From Chitinophagales bacterium (lineage in GTDB: Bacteria; Bacteroidota; Bacteroidia; Chitinophagales; JADIYW01), in the NCBI GenBank assembly GCA_020848315.1, contig JADLAH010000074.1, positions 1 to 9,324 of the forward strand: 9,324 nt of DNA, in the 5' to 3' direction. Positions within the stretch are counted from its first letter, which is position 1, and the number at the start of each line of letters is the position of its first letter. The translations under genes and the position numbers were made by a program. Below the pieces are notes generated by a model. The model was not told the DNA's origin. It did no database searches and worked only from the letters and a program-made list of their open reading frames with translations. This document shows positions 1-7,636 of this stretch, piece after piece.

Positions 1-520
1 CAATCAGATTGTCCACTTTCTTCGCGGCGGCAAACATAACGGCTTCCCAGATTTGTCCTTCCTGCAGTTCGCCGTCGCCGGTCAGTGCAAACACATAGCG
101 GTCGTCGCCGTTCAGCTTCTTGGCCAGTGCCGCGCCTATGGCTACGGAAATACCTTGTCCGAGTGAACCACTGGCAATGCGTATGCCCGGCAGCCCTTCG
201 TGGGTGGTAGGGTGTCCCTGCAAACGCGAATTGATATGTCGGAAAGAGCCGAGTTCTTTGACGTCAAAATAGCCTCTGCGCGCCAGGACGCTGTAGAACA
301 AAGGGGAAATGTGCCCGTTGGAGAGGAAGAATAAATCCTCGCCCACGCCGTCCATATTGAAATTGGTATCTATTTTCATGATTTCAAAATAGAGTGCGGT
401 CAGGAAGTCGGCACAGCCCAGTGAACCGCCCGGATGCCCGGATTTACATTGGTGTACCATGCGTACGATGTCGCGGCGAACCTGAGATGCGATATCATTT
501 AATTCTGCTATTTGTGGCAT
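1..520 (-). CDS. Transketolase, N-terminal (thiamine diphosphate-binding) subunit, partial
   Basis: This enzyme moves two-carbon ketol units between sugar phosphates in the non-oxidative pentose phosphate pathway, in the cytoplasm. Only the first 173 residues are inside the window; the 3' end lies past the left edge. Visible family marks are SGHPGGSLG at residues 27-35 (conserved His29), LSNGHISP at 66-73, the QGHP motif at 101-104, GSLGQG at 118-123, and GDGELQEGQIWEA from residue 148, which opens the thiamine diphosphate/metal-binding motif. The short N-terminus and the wording of these motifs resemble the split transketolases common in Bacteroidota and many other bacteria, where a second gene carries the pyrimidine-binding and C-terminal domains. 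A full-length fused enzyme cannot be excluded because the rest is not visible. The ATG at 518-520 is chosen because the family motifs begin soon after it and AT-rich intergenic DNA lies upstream. The gene is divergent from icmF, with 94 bp between them. Confidence 0.93.
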   Translation of the reverse strand, partial: MPQIAELNDIASQVRRDIVRMVHQCKSGHPGGSLGCADFLTALYFEIMKIDTNFNMDGVGEDLFFLSNGHISPLFYSVLARRGYFDVKELGSFRHINSRLQGHPTTHEGLPGIRIASGSLGQGISVAIGAALAKKLNGDDRYVFALTGDGELQEGQIWEAVMFAAAKKVDNLI

Positions 521-614
521 AAATTGTAATTTTACAGTTGACGAGGGTAAAAATACGAAATTGAAATCGTTATGCCTATTCGGAGTTTTAATATAAAGTA
601 ATATTTTCATAGCC
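521..614. promoter_or_regulatory. Divergent intergenic region between transketolase and icmF
   Basis: This 94-bp AT-rich gap must hold the promoters of both divergent genes. On the minus strand TATTTTTA (555 to 548) matches the Bacteroidota -7 box TAnnTTTG at all but the last base and would leave a leader of about 20-25 nt before the transketolase start. No convincing -33 TTG is seen at the right distance. On the plus strand I find no good -7 match. Neither start codon has a Shine-Dalgarno sequence, as is usual in this phylum. The box is a weak inference; the position of the region is certain. Confidence 0.35.
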
Positions 615-3600
615 ATGCAAAGTCCAAGTCCATATCAGCCTCAGTATAAAATCCGTATTGTCACCGCAGCGTCCCTGTTTGACGGACACGATGCCGCTAT
701 TAATATCATGCGTCGCATTATTCAGGCCAGCGGAGCCGAAGTCATTCACCTCGGTCACAACCGCTCCGTGCAGGAAATTGTGGAGTGCGCGATAGAAGAA
801 GACGCAAATGCGATTGCCTTTACGTCTTATCAGGGCGGACACGTCGAATTCCTGAAGTACATGTATGATTTGCTGCAGGAAAAAGGCTGCGGGCATATCA
901 AAATCATGGGCGGCGGCGGCGGCACCATCCTGCCTTCGGAGATAGACGAACTGCATGCCTATGGCATCGAGCGCATTTATTCTCCGGACGATGGCCGCGC
1001 GATGGGTTTGCAGGGGATGATTAACGATCTGTTGCAACGCTGCGATTTCCCGACAGGAAAAGATGTGACGTTGGATGTGTCGGCAGTAAAAAATAAAAAC
1101 CACCACCATATCGGCCAGCTGATTTCCTGTGCGGAAAACTATCCGGATGCATTTGAAAAAATCAAACCGCAACTGGTGGCACCAACGGCGACAATTCCGA
1201 TACTCGGTATCACCGGCACAGGCGGCGCCGGCAAATCATCTTTGACGGATGAGCTGGTGCGCAGGTTTTTGCTAGATTTTCCGGATAAAAACATGGCGAT
1301 TATTTCTGTCGACCCTTCCCGCAGAAAAACAGGAGGTGCGCTGCTGGGAGACAGAATTCGTATGAACAGCATCAATAATTCAAGGGTGTTTATGCGCTCA
1401 ATGGCAACCCGCCAGACCAATGCGTCTGTATCCAAAGATGTGACGGATGCCATCCGGATTTTCAAAGCAGCCAATTATGATTTAATTGTAGTGGAAACCT
1501 CCGGCATCGGACAGAGTGGTACGGAAATCATTGACATCGCGGATGTGTACATGTATGTGATGACACCCGAGTTTGGTGCGGCCACACAGTTGGAAAAAAT
1601 CGATATGCTGGATTATGCCGATTTGGTGGCCATCAACAAATTTGACAAACGTGGCGCGCAGGATGCATTGCGCGATGTGAAAAAACAATACCAGCGCAAC
1701 CGCAATCTGTGGGATAAAAATCCGGATGAAATGCCGGTTTTCGGCAGCATCGCGGCGCAGTTCAACGATCCGGGCACCAACGAACTCTATCTGCATCTGG
1801 TGAAGACCATTGCGGAAAAATGCGGACTCGACTGGAAGAGCACCTTGACTTTGCGCACCGGAAATTCTGAAAAAATATACATCATTCCACCGAATAGGGT
1901 GCGCTATCTTTCCGATATCACCAAGGCTAACAGAGAATACGATGTATGGGTGAAAGAGCAGGCCGAAGTAGCCAATCAGCTGTACGCCATTCAAAAAGTA
2001 CAATCAATAACGGATGGACGTCCGTCTGCAGCCGGTAACGGACTCGAAGAAATTGCCAAAGAAATACAACTCAAACTACATCCTGAATGCCGGCAGATAC
2101 TGGATGGCTGGAAAGAAAAGAAAGCCAATTATGCCAGTGAATACTATGTATTCAAGGTGCGCGACAAGGAACTGAAAATAAAAACACATACCGAATCATT
2201 GTCGCACCTGCAGATTCCGAAAGTGGCATTGCCGAATTACGAAGCCTGGGGCGATATCCTGAAATGGAATCTGAGAGAGAATGTGCCGGGTGAATTTCCA
2301 TATACTGCAGGCGTGTTTCCTTTCAAACGCGAAAACGAAGATCCAACGCGTATGTTTGCCGGAGAAGGAGGCCCGGAGCGCACCAACAAGCGATTCCATT
2401 ATGTATCTCTGGGGATGCCGGCAAAGCGTTTGTCTACGGCTTTTGACAGTGTAACATTGTATGGCAATAATCCTGATTTGCGACCGGATATTTATGGTAA
2501 AATCGGCAACTCAGGGGTTTCTGTCTGCACGTTGGATGACGCGAAAAAACTGTATTCGGGCTTCGATTTGTGCTCTCCGAATACATCTGTATCGATGACC
2601 ATCAACGGACCGGCGCCGACTATCTGCGCTTTCTTTATGAATGCGGCTATCGACCAGCAATGTGAAAAATATATCCGCGAACAAAATCTGGTGGAGGAAG
2701 TTAATGAAAAGATTGCTGCCATTTATAAAGCCAAAAACGCGGAACGCCCTGTTTACAAAGGCGATTTGCCGGAAGGCAATGATGGCCTCGGCTTGCTGCT
2801 GCTCGGTGTTACCGGCGATCAGGTGCTGGAAAAAGAAGTCTATGAAAAAATAAAAGCCTACGCTTTGTCGCAGGTGCGCGGCACGGTGCAGGCGGATATC
2901 CTGAAGGAAGACCAGGCACAGAACACCTGTATCTTTTCGACGGAATTTTCGCTGAAACTGATGGGTGATGTGCAGGAATATTTTGTACAACAAAAAGTCC
3001 GCAATTTCTATTCCGTATCTATCAGCGGATATCACATTGCGGAGGCTGGTGCGAATCCGATTACACAGCTGGCATTCACATTGTCTAACGGATTTTCCTT
3101 TGTGGAATACTATCTCTCGCGGGGCATGCACATCGATGATTTCGCGCCGAATCTGTCTTTCTTCTTCAGCAACGGCATTGATCCGGAATATGCCGTGATA
3201 GGCCGAGTTGCCCGTAGAATATGGGCTAAAGCGATGAAGAATGTATATAAAGGCAATGACAGAAGCCAGAAACTGAAATATCATATCCAGACTTCCGGTC
3301 GCAGTCTGCACGCGCAGGAAATTGATTTCAATGATATTCGCACGACGTTGCAGGCTTTGTATGCCATTTATGACAACTGCAATTCATTGCACACCAACGC
3401 GTATGATGAAGCCATCACAACGCCAACGGAAGAGAGTGTGCGTCGCGCGATGGCCATTCAGCTGATTATTAACCGCGAACTCGGACTGGCGAAAAATGAG
3501 AATCCATTGCAGGGAGCATTTATTATTGAGGAACTGACAGACCTGGTGGAGGAAGCGGTCTATGCGGAATTTGACCGGCTGACAGAGCGCGGCGGCGTAT

Positions 3601-3977
3601 TGGGTGCCATGGAAACAATGTATCAGCGCAGTAAGATTCAGGAAGAAAGTATGCATTATGAAATGCTGAAACATACCGGCGAATATCCAATTATCGGTGT
3701 GAATACGTTCTTATCTTCGAAAGGTTCACCGACTATCATTCCGGGAGAAGTAATACGCAGCACAAAAGAGGAAAAAGACTGGCAGATTGCTAACCTGGAG
3801 GCACTGCACCGCAGCAATGAAACGATAGCAAAAAAACAGCTGCTGCAATTACAGCAGGCAGCGCTCAACAATCAGAACCTGTTTGAGGTGTTGATGGAAA
3901 CGGTGAAGTATTGCAGTCTGGGACAAATCACGCAAGCCTTGTTTGAGGTGGGTGGTCAGTACAGACGAAATATGTAG
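615..3977 (+). CDS. icmF: IcmF: fused isobutyryl-CoA mutase with built-in G-protein chaperone
   Basis: This coenzyme B12-dependent enzyme interconverts isobutyryl-CoA and n-butyryl-CoA by radical carbon-skeleton rearrangement in the cytoplasm; some IcmF proteins also act on isovaleryl-CoA/pivalyl-CoA. Domain order is typical of IcmF. A B12-binding domain lies at about residues 10-145, with FDGHDAA carrying the cobalt-coordinating His25, and a GGGGG loop. A MeaB-like GTPase follows at about 150-410, with Walker A GTGGAGKS at 201-208, VDPS near Asp233, ETSGIGQSG from Glu294 and the guanine-specificity motif NKFD at 341-344. After a linker comes the mutase TIM barrel, from about 520 to the C-terminus. 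Aligned by eye with methylmalonyl-CoA mutase, the Tyr of RQYAG is Phe581 (RMFAGEG) and the Arg of MVRNT is Gln769 (QAQNT). This Phe/Gln pair marks isobutyryl-CoA mutases. The 1120-residue length fits the family and there is no frameshift. The start at 615 places the B12 domain about ten residues in, as expected. The G domain should load and protect the cofactor. The only other acyl-CoA gene here is the distant CoA-transferase. Confidence 0.96.
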   Translation: MQSPSPYQPQYKIRIVTAASLFDGHDAAINIMRRIIQASGAEVIHLGHNRSVQEIVECAIEEDANAIAFTSYQGGHVEFLKYMYDLLQEKGCGHIKIMGGGGGTILPSEIDELHAYGIERIYSPDDGRAMGLQGMINDLLQRCDFPTGKDVTLDVSAVKNKNHHHIGQLISCAENYPDAFEKIKPQLVAPTATIPILGITGTGGAGKSSLTDELVRRFLLDFPDKNMAIISVDPSRRKTGGALLGDRIRMNSINNSRVFMRSMATRQTNASVSKDVTDAIRIFKAANYDLIVVETSGIGQSGTEIIDIADVYMYVMTPEFGAATQLEKIDMLDYADLVAINKFDKRGAQDALRDVKKQYQRNRNLWDKNPDEMPVFGSIAAQFNDPGTNELYLHLVKTIAEKCGLDWKSTLTLRTGNSEKIYIIPPNRVRYLSDITKANREYDVWVKEQAEVANQLYAIQKVQSITDGRPSAAGNGLEEIAKEIQLKLHPECRQILDGWKEKKANYASEYYVFKVRDKELKIKTHTESLSHLQIPKVALPNYEAWGDILKWNLRENVPGEFPYTAGVFPFKRENEDPTRMFAGEGGPERTNKRFHYVSLGMPAKRLSTAFDSVTLYGNNPDLRPDIYGKIGNSGVSVCTLDDAKKLYSGFDLCSPNTSVSMTINGPAPTICAFFMNAAIDQQCEKYIREQNLVEEVNEKIAAIYKAKNAERPVYKGDLPEGNDGLGLLLLGVTGDQVLEKEVYEKIKAYALSQVRGTVQADILKEDQAQNTCIFSTEFSLKLMGDVQEYFVQQKVRNFYSVSISGYHIAEAGANPITQLAFTLSNGFSFVEYYLSRGMHIDDFAPNLSFFFSNGIDPEYAVIGRVARRIWAKAMKNVYKGNDRSQKLKYHIQTSGRSLHAQEIDFNDIRTTLQALYAIYDNCNSLHTNAYDEAITTPTEESVRRAMAIQLIINRELGLAKNENPLQGAFIIEELTDLVEEAVYAEFDRLTERGGVLGAMETMYQRSKIQEESMHYEMLKHTGEYPIIGVNTFLSSKGSPTIIPGEVIRSTKEEKDWQIANLEALHRSNETIAKKQLLQLQQAALNNQNLFEVLMETVKYCSLGQITQALFEVGGQYRRNM

Positions 3978-4011
3978 TATATAGATGCATTATTGCTAAT
4001 GTAAATCAATC

Positions 4012-4039
4012 TTTGTTTTTTTAAATCACCGTATATTTG
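4012..4039 (+). promoter_or_regulatory. Candidate Bacteroidota-type promoter for the 4056 gene
   Basis: TATATTTG at 4032-4039 is an exact match to the -7 element TAnnTTTG of Bacteroidota sigma factors. TTTG at 4012-4015 is a possible -33 element, with 16 nt between the boxes, slightly shorter than the usual 17-21. Transcription would start near 4045, giving a leader of only about 10 nt before the ATG at 4056. This suggests the serine hydrolase gene is transcribed separately from icmF, although no terminator hairpin is visible in the 78-bp gap between them. Confidence 0.5.
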
Positions 4040-4055
4040 AAGACATATTCTGACA

Positions 4056-5015
4056 ATGAGAAAAAATGTGCTGATCGTGCTGGCAACAGCAATACTCACC
4101 CTGGTAATGCAATATCTGGTGACCCATTACATCCTGCCTGAAAAGGAGGAAGTAAGAGTAAAGGAAGTCAGAAAATCAGGTTATAAGATGATAAATCCGG
4201 TATTGGATTATTACGAACTGGAGCAAAGTCTGGTCAGTGAAACCAAATCCATGCAGTCCAAAATTACCGGCTACATTGACAAAGTGAAATCGGAAGGGAA
4301 AGTGGAGATGGTGTCGGTGTATTACCGCGACTTAAACAATGGCCCCTGGCTCGGTATTGGAGAAGACGAGCATTATTCTCCGGCGAGCTTACTGAAAGTG
4401 CCGTTCCTGATAGCTGCACTCAAACAGGCGGAAGATGATCCGACTTTTCTCGATAAGAAAATTAAGTATGAAAGCAATATAGACAACAGCAAACAAAATA
4501 TTGTGGACGGTACACAACTGGAAATCGGAAAGGAATATACCATCCGGGAATTATTGGAATATATGATTATTCATTCCGACAATGATGCTAAAAATCTGTT
4601 GCTGATGAATCTTTGGAAGCCCGTTTTTCATGATGTCTTTTATGATCTGGGCATTCCCATTGAAAACTATACAGATGCAGATAATTTTCTGACGGTTAAG
4701 GAATATGCTTCCTATTTCAGGATTTTGTATAATGCGACTTACCTGAATAAAAACATGTCAGAGCAGGCGCTTTTGTTGTTGAGCAAAACTAATTACAACA
4801 ACGGTATTGTGGCCGGTGTACCTTCCGGTATTGTCGTTGCCCACAAGTTCGGGGAGCGTTTTTTCGCAGAGACCAATATTAAACAGCTGCACGACTGCGG
4901 CATCGTTTACAAGCCCGGACAGCCCTATCTCATCTGTGTGATGACGAGAGGCCACGATTACCCAGTCATGGCAAAAGTGATAGCGGATATTTCGGCTATT
5001 GTTTACAACAACTAA
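4056..5015 (+). CDS. Serine hydrolase of the class A beta-lactamase / penicillin-binding fold, membrane-anchored or secreted
   Basis: This is a 319-residue active-site serine protein. Residues 4-28 form a hydrophobic segment after Met-Arg-Lys-Asn, a signal anchor or uncleaved signal peptide without a lipobox, so the catalytic domain should be periplasmic. The catalytic marks are SLLK at 111-114 (SxxK, nucleophile Ser111), preceded by SPA as in many of these proteins; SDN at 174-176, with the spacing from SxxK expected for class A beta-lactamases; and KFG at 264-266 where KTG or KSG is usual. I see no clear counterpart of the class A omega-loop Glu (ExxLN), so efficient beta-lactam hydrolysis is doubtful. 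The fold matches the broad 'beta-lactamase 2' serine hydrolase group, whose members include beta-lactamases and uncharacterised peptidases. The true substrate is unknown; cell-wall peptide or beta-lactam are inferences. It has its own candidate promoter and ends in a bidirectional terminator shared with the convergent gene at 5034-5645. Confidence 0.85.
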   Translation: MRKNVLIVLATAILTLVMQYLVTHYILPEKEEVRVKEVRKSGYKMINPVLDYYELEQSLVSETKSMQSKITGYIDKVKSEGKVEMVSVYYRDLNNGPWLGIGEDEHYSPASLLKVPFLIAALKQAEDDPTFLDKKIKYESNIDNSKQNIVDGTQLEIGKEYTIRELLEYMIIHSDNDAKNLLLMNLWKPVFHDVFYDLGIPIENYTDADNFLTVKEYASYFRILYNATYLNKNMSEQALLLLSKTNYNNGIVAGVPSGIVVAHKFGERFFAETNIKQLHDCGIVYKPGQPYLICVMTRGHDYPVMAKVIADISAIVYNN

Positions 5016-5019
5016 ATAA

Positions 5020-5047
5020 AAAAGAACCGCTGATTAGCGGTTCTTTT
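5020..5047. terminator. Bidirectional intrinsic terminator between convergent genes
   Basis: A perfect 12-bp stem pairs 5020-5031 with 5036-5047 around a GATT loop at 5032-5035. A-rich sequence at 5016-5023 and TTTT at 5044-5047 supply U-tracts for both directions. The plus-strand gene stops at 5013-5015. The minus-strand gene stops inside the hairpin, with its TAA at 5034-5036, so the right arm also encodes that protein's last residues, up to Lys-Asn-Arg. Confidence 0.88.
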
Positions 5048-5645
5048 CATTATTGCCGGATTCCAGTAAAGTCAGCGCAGTATTGAATGTCGATACTACC
5101 GCTCTCAGTTCGCTTTCATTCAGCAGGTGTTTTCCTTTGGTGTCAGCGGCAATTTCCGGATGCTGTAATGCCTCCGCAACTTTTTTAGCGGAAGGTTTTT
5201 CGCCCAGCACGGTCAGCCCGTTTACCGGTGAGTAAATCATCCAGCTGTTCTGAAATGTTGTTACGGTGCTGTTTTTACCCTGTGCTTTTTCATCATAGAA
5301 ATAGGCTTTCCACAAAGCGGCATTGCCTTCTTCAACGATTTCAGTATAAGCTTGTACGGATTTGCCATTCACCTGAATTGTTTTTGCAATCAGTTCCTGC
5401 TCGCCGAAAGTAACTTTCGCAATCTGGTCGTGGGCAATAATACTCACTTTGCCTTGTTCGTTCCTGAACGCCGTGCCGTGCTCATTGTGTTTGGCCAATG
5501 GCAATACTTTTCCTTTCAGTTCCAGGCCTGATTTCAATATAATCTTTCCGTCTTTGTAGCCTTCCTTCGGGTGAAAGGCCAAAGCAGAAAATCCGGTGCC
5601 CAGCATCAGTGCCGCGGCCATCATAAATTGAAAAATTCGTTGCAT
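5034..5645 (-). CDS. Secreted protein of unknown function
   Basis: I do not recognise the family of this 203-residue protein. It has a clear Sec signal peptide: a basic start (Met-Gln-Arg), hydrophobic residues at about 4-19, and an ALA|F site that predicts cleavage after residue 23. No cysteine lipobox is present, so a soluble periplasmic or exported protein is expected. The first half of the mature part (GKIILKSGLELKGKV, then GKVSIIAHDQIAKVTF) has alternating hydrophobic residues and Gly turns, like the small beta-rich repeats in many Bacteroidota exported proteins. The second half is more helical, ending in a Glu/Asn/Lys-rich tail. It lies 79 bp downstream of the dinB-like gene on the same strand, and a 13-bp inverted repeat sits just ahead of its start. 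The ATG at 5643-5645 is chosen because it directly precedes the signal peptide. Its stop codon lies in the terminator loop shared with the convergent serine hydrolase. Confidence 0.8.
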   Translation of the reverse strand: MQRIFQFMMAAALMLGTGFSALAFHPKEGYKDGKIILKSGLELKGKVLPLAKHNEHGTAFRNEQGKVSIIAHDQIAKVTFGEQELIAKTIQVNGKSVQAYTEIVEEGNAALWKAYFYDEKAQGKNSTVTTFQNSWMIYSPVNGLTVLGEKPSAKKVAEALQHPEIAADTKGKHLLNESELRAVVSTFNTALTLLESGNNEKNR

Positions 5646-5654
5646 ACTACTACT

Positions 5655-5705
5655 TTTTAGAAATGAATAATGGATACTTAAAAAAACCAGATTTCATTTC
5701 TAAAA
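5655..5705. repeat. 13-bp perfect inverted repeat ahead of the secreted-protein gene
   Basis: TTTTAGAAATGAA at 5655-5667 is the exact reverse complement of 5693-5705, with a 25-nt spacer. It occupies most of the 79-bp gap between the stop of the dinB-like gene and the start of the secreted-protein gene; its left arm ends 9 nt from that start codon. It could be an operator, an RNA hairpin in the leader, or a weak AT-rich terminator for the dinB-like gene. It lacks the GC-rich stem of a good intrinsic terminator. Confidence 0.55.
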
Positions 5706-5724
5706 GTTCCGCCGCAATAAAAAA

Positions 5725-6225
5725 TTACATGCCGACATCATCTGCGGTAGGGCCGTACATACCCGGTACCGGCACATTCAGCAGGCGCAGATATACCGTC
5801 AGCTGTCCGCGGTGATGATACAAATGGTTGAATACCCACGTGCGCACACAGACGCCTTTGGGCATCGTAAAATAAATCTGTTCGCCATTGCGCATGGTCC
5901 AGTTCTCCGCCAGTTTTTCCTCTTTCGTGCGAGCCAGGCATTCCAGTGCTCCTGCCACTGCGGCATCGTGAATGGCCAGCAGTTCCGCCGTGTTGGCGGC
6001 TGTTTTAGGAACATAATCGCCTTTGGCAAAATCGAGCTCCTCATGATCTATAATGGCAACCGCCCAGTTGGGGATATCCGCGATATGCACCGCGAGGTTT
6101 TGCAGACTCATGGATTTTTCATGCGGTTTCCACGACGGATTATCAAATGGCACTTTTTCCAGCAAGCGTCGGGTGCTGTCGCATTCGTGGCGATACTCTT
6201 CCAATAGGGAGGTGATGATTGACAT
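5725..6225 (-). CDS. DinB/YfiT-like putative metal-dependent enzyme
   Basis: This 166-residue protein is of the DinB four-helix-bundle superfamily. Members bind a divalent metal through three histidines; known ones include thiol-S-transferases (bacillithiol or mycothiol type) and hydrolases, but most are uncharacterised. The pattern is visible here: His47 in NLAVHIADIPNW, and His134 and His138 in FNHLYHHRGQ, the conserved HxxxH(R) element, followed by the usual C-terminal Leu-rich stretch and a PGMYGP ending. Length and motif order fit the family's 150-175 residues. It should be cytoplasmic, as there is no signal peptide. The ATG at 6223-6225 gives the family's normal N-terminus (a short helix beginning IITSLLEEY). 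The gene is divergent from the class C-like serine hydrolase and may be cotranscribed with the secreted-protein gene downstream. On the minus strand, TAATTTTA (6249 to 6242) is a near match to a -7 box. The name DinB does not imply a role in DNA damage here. Confidence 0.88.
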   Translation of the reverse strand: MSIITSLLEEYRHECDSTRRLLEKVPFDNPSWKPHEKSMSLQNLAVHIADIPNWAVAIIDHEELDFAKGDYVPKTAANTAELLAIHDAAVAGALECLARTKEEKLAENWTMRNGEQIYFTMPKGVCVRTWVFNHLYHHRGQLTVYLRLLNVPVPGMYGPTADDVGM

Positions 6226-6379
6226 GACTATAAGTTTGGATTAAAATTACTTTCTTTTTGTTAAATAGCCTGTAAAAATCTGCTGACCGGATTTTTAATC
6301 CTGATTCCGTTGTTAAAATAATTATTTTTGCGGCTTTACACCCTATATGTTGAATGACCGCCAACGCCACCAGCGATTA
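6226..6379. promoter_or_regulatory. Divergent promoter region, dinB-like gene / serine hydrolase
   Basis: On the plus strand TATTTTTG at 6323-6330 is an exact TAnnTTTG -7 box, placing transcription start near 6337. A -33 TTG at normal distance is not evident (TTG at 6310-6312 is too close). On the minus strand TAATTTTA (6249 to 6242) differs from the -7 consensus at one base and would give a leader of about 10 nt for the dinB-like gene. Between them lies an 8-bp inverted repeat, annotated separately. Confidence 0.45.
6273..6297. repeat. 8-bp inverted repeat in the divergent promoter region
   Basis: TAAAAATC at 6273-6280 is the exact reverse complement of GATTTTTA at 6290-6297, with a 9-nt spacer. 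A second small palindrome (GGATT-3 nt-AATCC, 6289-6301) overlaps its right arm. It lies between the two candidate -7 boxes, where an operator could act on both genes. In DNA this AT-rich, chance is a real alternative. Confidence 0.3.
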
Positions 6380-7582
6380 ATGAAAATGAAGCAGTACAGT
6401 ATTACCATATGCATAATATTCGGATGTTTTTTGCTCACCTTTTGTCAGCATCCGTCGTCCGGACACCATCGGAGCGACTATGTTTTGCCGGAGGTAAAAC
6501 CTGCGCAGTATGTGCAATATAAAAAACAGGCTGTCGACTTGCAGGATTCCGATATTGTAAGAAAAATACATGCACTGGACTGCTATTTTGAGGATAAGGT
6601 GAGAAACCATGCTTTTAATGGAGCGGTGCTGATTTCCTATAAAGGCACTCCGATTTTCGAACGCTATTACGGCTATAAGGATTATAGCACCAAGGAAAAA
6701 CTGACGCCATTTTCCTCTTTTCAGATAGCATCTACTTCTAAAACATTTACTTCTGGCGCTATTCTGCAGCTGGTGCAGCAAAACCTGCTTTCGCTGGATG
6801 ATACGCTTCAGAAGTTTTTCCCGACTTTTCCCTATAAGCAAATCACGGTGCGCATGCTGCTCAACCATCGCTCCGGATTACCCAGCTATCTGGAGTTTGC
6901 GGAACTTTACTGGAAAAACAAGAAGAAATTTATGAGCAATCAGGATGTGCTGGATCTGATGCTGAAGTATAAACCGAAAATCCTGAATCAGCCGAATACC
7001 CATTTCCGCTATAACAATACCAATTATGTCCTGTTGGCGCTGATTGTGGAGCAGGTGTCTGGCATGCCTTTCTGCGATTTTATGCACCAGAGTATTTTTG
7101 TGCCACTCGGCATGATGGATACCTGGGTGTACGACCCGCTCAGTGTACGGCCGTCCGCGACCAAAGGCTACAAAGGCTCCCGTTGGGTGGAGGATGCCAT
7201 TGTATATACGGATGGCGTGACGGGCGACAAAGGAATTTACAGCACGGTGCGCGACCTGTATAAATGGGATCAGGCCCTGTATGCGGGCAAACTCATACGC
7301 CCCGATTTACTCGGACAGGCATTTACGCCGCAGAGTTTTGAAAAGGCCGGCAACAAGAATTACGGACTCGGCTGGCGGGTCAATGACCAGGCGGACGGCA
7401 CCCGCCTGATTTACCACAACGGATGGTGGCACAGCTATAATTCCGTTTTTAACAGAAGAATCACCGATAAAACCAGCGTTATCATCCTTAGCAGCCATTA
7501 CAGCTCCAGTGTTTACAAGATTCAACCGGTCTGGGATATTTTATACGGGGATGGTGTGGTGGCACATTCCGAGTTTGAATAA
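6380..7582 (+). CDS. Class C beta-lactamase-like serine hydrolase, exported, possible lipoprotein
   Basis: This exported active-site serine protein belongs to the class C beta-lactamase / D-Ala-D-Ala carboxypeptidase / esterase family. Numbering from the ATG at 6380 (400 residues), the catalytic marks are STSK at 118-121 (SxxK, nucleophile Ser118), YNN at 211-213 (YxN, general base Tyr211) and HNG at 346-348 (the HxG form of the KTG box, typical of esterase/peptidase-like members). MLLNHRSGLPSY and GDKGIYSTVRDLYKW are further family wording. The N-terminus is a signal peptide with Cys22 after LTF; Phe at -1 is an unusual lipobox, so lipoprotein status is uncertain, and Cys16 after IFG is an alternative. 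An in-frame ATG at 6347 would add 11 residues and one at 6386 would remove two. I prefer 6380 because the signal peptide then begins immediately. The substrate is unknown; HxG members are often esterases or peptidases rather than true beta-lactamases. The gene stands alone on its strand and ends before a hairpin terminator. Confidence 0.9.
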   Translation: MKMKQYSITICIIFGCFLLTFCQHPSSGHHRSDYVLPEVKPAQYVQYKKQAVDLQDSDIVRKIHALDCYFEDKVRNHAFNGAVLISYKGTPIFERYYGYKDYSTKEKLTPFSSFQIASTSKTFTSGAILQLVQQNLLSLDDTLQKFFPTFPYKQITVRMLLNHRSGLPSYLEFAELYWKNKKKFMSNQDVLDLMLKYKPKILNQPNTHFRYNNTNYVLLALIVEQVSGMPFCDFMHQSIFVPLGMMDTWVYDPLSVRPSATKGYKGSRWVEDAIVYTDGVTGDKGIYSTVRDLYKWDQALYAGKLIRPDLLGQAFTPQSFEKAGNKNYGLGWRVNDQADGTRLIYHNGWWHSYNSVFNRRITDKTSVIILSSHYSSSVYKIQPVWDILYGDGVVAHSEFE

Positions 7583-7614
7583 GCGATAATTTGCTGATAA
7601 TCAAAACAAAAAAA

Positions 7615-7636
7615 TCCCGGCCAAAAATGACCGGGA
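7615..7636. terminator. Bidirectional intrinsic terminator
   Basis: TCCCGG at 7615-7620 pairs with CCGGGA at 7631-7636. After one C-A mismatch two more pairs form, closing an AAAA loop. The plus direction is followed by CTATTTT; the minus direction by seven Ts (complement of the A-run 7608-7614). It lies 33 nt after the stop of the plus-strand serine hydrolase and about 110 nt past the stop of the convergent membrane-protein gene, so it can serve both. Confidence 0.8.

Noticed and set aside
900..930. GGC repeat run that might suggest a simple-sequence repeat
   Set aside because: It encodes the conserved glycine-rich loop of the B12-binding domain of icmF; it is ordinary coding sequence.
588..3871. 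Long open frames on the strand opposite icmF (for example about 2511-3311 and 1482-2003, minus)
   Set aside because: They lie wholly inside the icmF coding sequence, have no recognisable motifs and show the Phe/Ile/His-rich make-up of antisense shadows.
5812..6207. Plus-strand open frame opposite the dinB-like gene
   Set aside because: The minus-strand frame has the conserved three-histidine pattern of the DinB family; the plus frame has no recognisable feature.
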